Shown here in pieces: positions 59,748-64,000 of a stretch of DNA of 64,000 nucleotides. Under the pieces are notes generated by a model that had not been told where the DNA came from, ran no database searches, and was given only the letters and a program-made list of their open reading frames with translations. Origin of the DNA: CALANV01 sp036381615. Lineage in GTDB: Bacteria > Pseudomonadota > Alphaproteobacteria > CACIAM-22H2. The stretch lies in the NCBI GenBank assembly GCA_036381615.1, contig DASVCL010000049.1, positions 1 to 64,000 of the forward strand, in the 5' to 3' direction. How positions within the stretch are numbered: position 1 is the stretch's first letter; every line of letters begins with the position of its first letter. Position numbers and translations under genes: made by a program.

Positions 59748-61721
59748 ATGCCCATGCCCGAAGCCGCCGCGGCTGCCCAGCCGCTCTGGCAACCATCGCC
59801 CGATCGCATCGCCAAGGCGAACGTCACCGCCTTCCGGACGGAAATGGAGCGCCGGCACGGCCTCAGTCTTCCGGATTACCAGGCGCTGTGGCGGTGGTCG
59901 GTGGACCAGCCCGCCGCCTTCTGGCGCGAGATGTGGTTGTTCGGCCGCATCGTCGGCGATCCGGGCGACGTCGTCCTCGCCGACGCGGACCGGATGCCGG
60001 GGGCACGGTTCTTCCCGAACGGGCGGCTCAATTTCGCGCAGAACCTGCTGCGGCGGAACGACGACACGCCCGCGCTGATCTTCCGCGGCGAGGACAAGGT
60101 CCGCCGCACCATGACCTGGGCCGAGCTCAACGCCGAGGTCAGCCGCCTGGCCCAGGCGCTCAGGGCGGCCGGCATCACGGCGGGCGACCGCGTCGCCGGA
60201 TACCTCCCGAACATGCCCGAGCCGATCATCGCCATGCTCGCGGCGGCAAGCCTCGGCGCGGTGTGGTCGTCATGCTCGCCGGATTTCGGCGTCCAGGGCG
60301 TGCTCGACCGCTTCGGCCAGATCGAGCCGAAGGTACTGTTCGCGGTCGACGGCTACTACTACAACGGCAAGACGCACGACTGCCTGGGCAAGCTGCGCGA
60401 AATCGCTGCCCGCCTGCCGTCGGTCGAAAGGGTCGTCGTGACACCCTATGCGAACGCAGCGCCCGCCCTCGACGGCATCCGCGGCGCCGTCCTGTGGGCG
60501 GACTTCGTCGCGCCCTACAAGGCCGACGCGATCGAGTTCGCGCAGCTCCCGTTCAACCATCCGCTCTACATCCTCTATTCGTCCGGCACGACCGGGGTGC
60601 CGAAATGCATCGTCCATGGCGCCGGCGGCACGCTGATCCAGCACCTGAAGGAGCACCTGCTCCATTGCGACGTCAGGCCGGGCGACCGCGTGTTCTACTT
60701 CACGACCTGCTCGTGGATGATGTGGAACTGGCTGGTGTCGGGCCTGGCGGCCGAGGCGACGCTCTGCCTCTACGACGGCTCGCCGTTCTATCCGAACGGC
60801 AACGTGCTGTTCGATTTCGCTGACGAGGCGGGGTTCACCCTGTTCGGAACCTCGGCCAAGTTCATCGACGCCTGTGCCAAGGCCGGCATCGAGCCGGCGC
60901 GCACCCACAAGCTCACGACCGTCCGGACGATCACGTCGACCGGCTCGCCGCTGGTGCCGGAAAGCTTCGACTACGTGTATCGGCGGGTGAAGCAGGACGT
61001 CCATCTCGCCTCGATCTCCGGCGGCACCGACATCGTGTCGTGTTTCGTCCTCGGCATGCCGACGCTGCCCGTGTGGCGCGGCGAGATCCAGGTGCGCGGC
61101 CTCGGCATGGCGGTCGAGGTGTTCGACGAGAGCGGCCGGCCGACGCGCGGCACCAAGGGCGAGCTCGTCTGCGTCAAGCCGTTTCCGTCGATGCCCGTCG
61201 GCTTCTGGAACGATCCCGACGGACGCAAGTACCGCGCCGCCTATTTCGAGAAGTTCCCCGGCGTGTGGACGCATGGCGACTGGACCGAGCTTACGTCGCG
61301 TGACGGCATCATCATCTACGGCCGCTCCGACGCCGTGCTGAATCCCGGCGGCGTGCGCATCGGCACGGCCGAGATCTATCGCCAGGTCGAGCAGGTCGAC
61401 GAGGTGCTCGAATCCATCGTCATCGGCCAGGACTGGGACAACGACGTGCGCGTCGTCCTGTTCGTGCGCCTGCGCGAGGGCGTGACGCTGACGCCGGCGC
61501 TCGAGCAGCGGATCAAGGACCAGATCCGCCGCAACACCACGCCGCGGCACGTCCCGGCGAAGATCGTCCAGGTCGCCGACATTCCGCGCACCAAGAGCGG
61601 CAAGATCGTCGAGCTTGCGGTGCGCGACGTCGTCCACGGCCGGCCGATCAAGAATCGCGAAGCGCTCGCCAACCCCGAGGCGCTCGAGCTTTACAAGGAC
61701 CTGCCGCAGCTTAAGTGCTGA
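59748..61721 (+). CDS. acsA: Acetoacetate-CoA ligase
   Basis: The 657-residue ANL enzyme has the length of acetoacetyl-CoA synthetase. Its N-terminal ACAS domain starts PLWQPSPDRIAKANVTAF. The AMP site is LYILYSSGTTGVPKCIVHGA, with TSTGSPL, SGGTDIVSCF, the THGDW motif and the catalytic lysine in TKSGKIVELAV. It activates acetoacetate, for example from ketone bodies or polyhydroxybutyrate turnover. GACAGGAGAC precedes the ATG. It might also take related short acids. Confidence 0.93.
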   Translation: MPMPEAAAAAQPLWQPSPDRIAKANVTAFRTEMERRHGLSLPDYQALWRWSVDQPAAFWREMWLFGRIVGDPGDVVLADADRMPGARFFPNGRLNFAQNLLRRNDDTPALIFRGEDKVRRTMTWAELNAEVSRLAQALRAAGITAGDRVAGYLPNMPEPIIAMLAAASLGAVWSSCSPDFGVQGVLDRFGQIEPKVLFAVDGYYYNGKTHDCLGKLREIAARLPSVERVVVTPYANAAPALDGIRGAVLWADFVAPYKADAIEFAQLPFNHPLYILYSSGTTGVPKCIVHGAGGTLIQHLKEHLLHCDVRPGDRVFYFTTCSWMMWNWLVSGLAAEATLCLYDGSPFYPNGNVLFDFADEAGFTLFGTSAKFIDACAKAGIEPARTHKLTTVRTITSTGSPLVPESFDYVYRRVKQDVHLASISGGTDIVSCFVLGMPTLPVWRGEIQVRGLGMAVEVFDESGRPTRGTKGELVCVKPFPSMPVGFWNDPDGRKYRAAYFEKFPGVWTHGDWTELTSRDGIIIYGRSDAVLNPGGVRIGTAEIYRQVEQVDEVLESIVIGQDWDNDVRVVLFVRLREGVTLTPALEQRIKDQIRRNTTPRHVPAKIVQVADIPRTKSGKIVELAVRDVVHGRPIKNREALANPEALELYKDLPQLKC

Positions 61722-61732
61722 AGCGCGGCCGC

Positions 61733-61760
61733 CGCGCGGGCGGCGACCGCCGCCCGCGCG
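61733..61760. terminator. GC-rich stem-loop after acetoacetate-CoA ligase
   Basis: A 12-bp perfect stem (CGCGCGGGCGGC / GCCGCCCGCGCG) with a 4-nt loop lies 11 nt after the stop codon. No T-run follows. Confidence 0.5.
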
Positions 61761-61832
61761 TCAGGAACCGCGGCCGCACCGCGCCGTTCTGCCCCGCATG
61801 CGCGCATCGCGCGCGGCATTGCGGAGGTTTCG

Positions 61833-63062
61833 ATGAAGGCGCTGTGCTGGCATGGCAAGGGCGACGTGCGGGTCGACACGGTGCCCGATCCCGGGATCGA
61901 GGATCCGGGCGACGTGATCGTCAAGGTGTCGTCGACCGCGATCTGCGGGTCCGATCTTCACCTCTATGACGGCTACATCCCGGGCATGGCGGAAGGCGAC
62001 ATCCTCGGCCATGAATTCATGGGCGAGGTCGTCGAGGTCGGCGCGGATGTCCAACGCCTTAGGAAGGGCGACCGCGTCGTCGTGCCGTTCCCGATCGCCT
62101 GTGGCGAGTGCTTCTTCTGCCAGCGCGAGCTCTATTCGTGCTGCGACGCGACCAACCCGAACGCGGAGATGGCGGCGAAGGTCTACGGCTATGCCACCGC
62201 GGGCATCTTCGGCTATTCGCATCTGACCGGCGGCTACGCCGGCGGACAGGCCGAGTACGTCCGCGTGCCGCATGCCGATGTCGGCCCGCTCAAGGTCCCC
62301 GAGGGGATGGCGGACGAGCAGGTCCTGTTCCTGTCGGACATCCTGCCGACCGGCTGGATGGCGGCGCTCAATTGCGACATCCAGCCGGGCGACACGGTCG
62401 CGGTGTGGGGCTGCGGGCCCGTCGGACAGTTCGCGATCGCCAGCGCGCGCCTTCTCGGCGCCGAGCGCATCGTCGCGATCGACCGCGTGCCCGAGCGCCT
62501 GGCGCTCGCGCGATCGTGGGCCGGTGCCACCGACGCGATCCACTTCGTCGATGAAGAGGTCTACGACCGCCTGCAGACGATGACGGAGGGGCGGGGGCCG
62601 GACGCCTGCATCGATGCCGTCGGCATGGAGGCGCATGGCTGGGGCGAGTTCGACGCCGCGCTCGATCGCGCCAAGGCGTTCTTCTATCTCGCGACCGACC
62701 GCGCCGCGGCGCTGCGGCAGATCCTGATGTGCTGCCGCAAGGGCGGCAACGTCTCGGTCGCCGGCGTCTACGGCGGCGCGATCGACAAGTTCCCGTTCGG
62801 CGCCGTCATGCAGAAAGGGCTCACGATCCGTAGCGGGCAGACGCACGTGCAGCGCTACATGCGCCCGCTGCTCGAGCGCATCCGGCAGGGCGAGATCGAC
62901 CCGGCCTTCATCGTCACCCATCGTGCCGCGCTCGACGACGGCCCTGCCGCGTACCGCACCTTCCGCGACAAGGCCAATGGCTGCATCAAGGTCGTGATGA
63001 CGCCGGACGCGACATCGACCGCGCGGCGGTCGGAAGCGGCCGCGGCGCGGCCGGGCGCCTAG
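61833..63062 (+). CDS. Zinc-dependent alcohol dehydrogenase (formaldehyde dehydrogenase-like, MDR family)
   Basis: The 409-residue protein has AICGSDLHLYDGYIPGM, the catalytic-zinc segment GDILGHEFMGEVVEVG, a cysteine-rich structural-zinc loop (CGECFFCQRELYSCCD) and the Rossmann motif VAVWGCGPVGQFAIASA. The STAICGSDLHLYDGYIP pattern and length fit the FdhA-like long MDR group, which includes glutathione-independent formaldehyde dehydrogenases. The aldehyde or alcohol used is unknown. ATTGCGGAGGTTTCG precedes the start. Confidence 0.88.
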   Translation: MKALCWHGKGDVRVDTVPDPGIEDPGDVIVKVSSTAICGSDLHLYDGYIPGMAEGDILGHEFMGEVVEVGADVQRLRKGDRVVVPFPIACGECFFCQRELYSCCDATNPNAEMAAKVYGYATAGIFGYSHLTGGYAGGQAEYVRVPHADVGPLKVPEGMADEQVLFLSDILPTGWMAALNCDIQPGDTVAVWGCGPVGQFAIASARLLGAERIVAIDRVPERLALARSWAGATDAIHFVDEEVYDRLQTMTEGRGPDACIDAVGMEAHGWGEFDAALDRAKAFFYLATDRAAALRQILMCCRKGGNVSVAGVYGGAIDKFPFGAVMQKGLTIRSGQTHVQRYMRPLLERIRQGEIDPAFIVTHRAALDDGPAAYRTFRDKANGCIKVVMTPDATSTARRSEAAAARPGA

Positions 63063-63091
63063 CGCCCCGGAACGCCACGGTCGGGCCGGCG

Positions 63092-63113
63092 CCTCGCCTG
63101 ACGGCAGGCGAGG
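63092..63113. terminator. Short stem-loop after the zinc dehydrogenase
   Basis: CCTCGCCTG and CAGGCGAGG pair perfectly around an ACGG loop, 29 nt after the stop. There is no T-run. Confidence 0.4.
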
Positions 63114-63169
63114 AATGTTGACCGTTCGCGGGCGCGGCGGCACGTTCGGGGGCGGAAGGGTGAACCGCG

Positions 63170-63679
63170 ATGCCGACGCTCGATCATTTCCGCACCTTTG
63201 CCCGCTACAACCAGTGGGCCAACCGGCGCCTCTACGCCGCCTGCGCGCAGCTGACCGAGGCCGAGTACATGAAGCCGCGGGCGGCCTTCTTCGGTTCGCT
63301 GCACGGGACGCTCAACCATATCCTGGTGGGTGATCGCGTGTGGATGGGCCGCATCACCGGCCACGACGCCGGCATCCGCTCGCTCGACCAGATCCTCTAC
63401 GGCGATTTCGCCGGTCTGCGCGTCGCGCGCGAGGCCGAGGACGCGCAGATCATCAACGTGATCGAGGCGATGGACGAGCCGACGCTGAACTCGACCCTCC
63501 GCTACAAGAACATGGCGGGCGAAGCCCAGGCGACGCCGATGCGCCTGGTGCTGGCGCATCTGTTCAATCACCAGACGCACCACCGCGGCCAGGCGCACGG
63601 GCTGCTGTCGCAGACCGGCGTCGCGCCGCCGCCGCTCGACCTGATCTATTATCTGCGGGAGTCAGCGCCGGCGGACTGA
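63170..63679 (+). CDS. DinB family protein
   Basis: The 169-residue four-helix-bundle protein has the DinB opening HFRTFARYNQWANRRLYAAC, a metal-site histidine in GTLNHILVGDRVWMGRI, and AHLFNHQTHHRGQAHGLL with two further histidines. DinB-like proteins bind a divalent metal; many are thiol-dependent transferases or damage-induced. No RNA polymerase or stress site was found near it. Its 3' end overlaps the convergent LysR gene by 116 nt. Confidence 0.9.
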   Translation: MPTLDHFRTFARYNQWANRRLYAACAQLTEAEYMKPRAAFFGSLHGTLNHILVGDRVWMGRITGHDAGIRSLDQILYGDFAGLRVAREAEDAQIINVIEAMDEPTLNSTLRYKNMAGEAQATPMRLVLAHLFNHQTHHRGQAHGLLSQTGVAPPPLDLIYYLRESAPAD

Positions 63680-64000
63680 ACGTCGCCGCCTCGGCCAGGA
63701 TCCACTCGCGGAATGCCTTGATCTTCGGCCGTTCGGCGGTCGCCTCGGGGCATACCAGCCAATAAGCCTTGCCGTTCGGCACGAGGATGTCGAACGGCTG
63801 GAACAGCGTGCCGGCCGCAAGTTCGTCGCTGAACATGAACGGCGCGCCGACGGCGACGCCGGCACCGGCGATCGCCGCGTGGACGGCGATGCGCGTCGAA
63901 TCGAAGCGGGTGCCGGGCTTCGCCTTGTCCGGCGGCAGGCCGACGGCCCGGAACCATATCGGCCAGTCATACGGCCCGTCGTGTTCGTGGAGCAGCGGCA
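63564..64000 (-). CDS. LysR-family regulator, GcvA type (5' part missing at window edge)
   Basis: The visible C-terminal part contains GPYDWPIWFRAVGLPPDK, GTRFDSTRIAVHAAIAGAGV and a closing KIKAFREWILAEAA segment. These are standard for the effector domain of GcvA-type LysR regulators. The helix-turn-helix lies beyond the edge. The last about 30 codons are polar, unlike the family's usual end, and overlap the dinB 3' end. Confidence 0.85.
   Translation of the reverse strand, partial: PLLHEHDGPYDWPIWFRAVGLPPDKAKPGTRFDSTRIAVHAAIAGAGVAVGAPFMFSDELAAGTLFQPFDILVPNGKAYWLVCPEATAERPKIKAFREWILAEAATFSPPALTPADNRSGRAAAARRRSATAARAPGRGGASGD

Overview
This is 64 kb of GC-rich bacterial chromosome (my hand samples run from about 57% to 73% GC). 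It is densely coded, with many ATGA-type stop/start overlaps. Three complete TRAP transporters, many CoA-dependent catabolic enzymes, a GcvA-type LysR and a tesA / ABC-ATPase / FtsX-permease block suggest a free-living, organic-acid-degrading alphaproteobacterium. That placement is inferred from gene content only. No rRNA, tRNA, CRISPR array, insertion sequence or replication origin was seen.

Region 1 (1-20.2 kb) is a divergent catabolic locus. A LacI-type regulator heads a leftward operon: lacI, TRAP small permease, TRAP large permease, a D-glutamate-cyclase-like DUF4392 protein, and a TRAP binding protein. The rightward operon holds an acyl-CoA dehydrogenase, an FrdA-like flavoprotein, an enoyl-CoA hydratase, a second TRAP system, an HpaI-type aldolase, a CoA-transferase, a MaoC dehydratase, a second enoyl-CoA hydratase, a GH88-like glycosidase, an SDR, a 3-hydroxyacyl-CoA dehydrogenase and an acyl-CoA ligase. 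Two copies of a 20-bp palindromic operator flank the divergent intergenic region. The mix of a LacI regulator, a uronyl-hydrolase-like protein and beta-oxidation enzymes matches no pathway I know and is the strongest candidate here for an undescribed catabolic system.

Region 2 (20.2-24.1 kb) looks decayed. It has a secreted cytochrome c, a 5' glutathione S-transferase fragment, a GNAT protein, the ghost of a gene, a secreted unknown protein and a frameshifted glutathione S-transferase. A 68-bp leader is repeated before the cytochrome c and before the ghost gene.

Region 3 (24.1-30.7 kb) is a MarR-controlled aromatic-acid cluster. Leftward are a 2Fe-2S flavin reductase, an SDR, a PaaA-like di-iron oxygenase without the other Paa subunits, gentisate 1,2-dioxygenase and an unknown protein. 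Rightward are MarR and an acyl-CoA ligase. A near-perfect 37-bp palindrome lies between the two arms. The likely plan is CoA activation, di-iron oxygenation, then release and ring cleavage at gentisate.

Region 4 (30.7-38.7 kb) has a Fur-box-preceded iron-binding protein without its own permease, then an aldehyde dehydrogenase, an SDR, a third (TakP-like, Tat-exported) TRAP system and a zinc alcohol dehydrogenase.

Region 5 (38.8-64 kb) is mostly housekeeping or stand-alone genes: an SF2 helicase, Bax-inhibitor-1, the FtsX/ATPase/arylesterase block, an RRM protein, a FIST sensor with a short coupled leader ORF, Tas, ThpR, a fructosamine-kinase-like protein, a low-molecular-weight phosphatase, a sirtuin, a uracil-DNA-glycosylase-like protein, a methyltransferase, a hydratase, a zincin, a pterin dehydratase, three tandem EamA exporters, acetoacetyl-CoA synthetase, a zinc dehydrogenase, DinB, and a LysR gene cut by the window edge.
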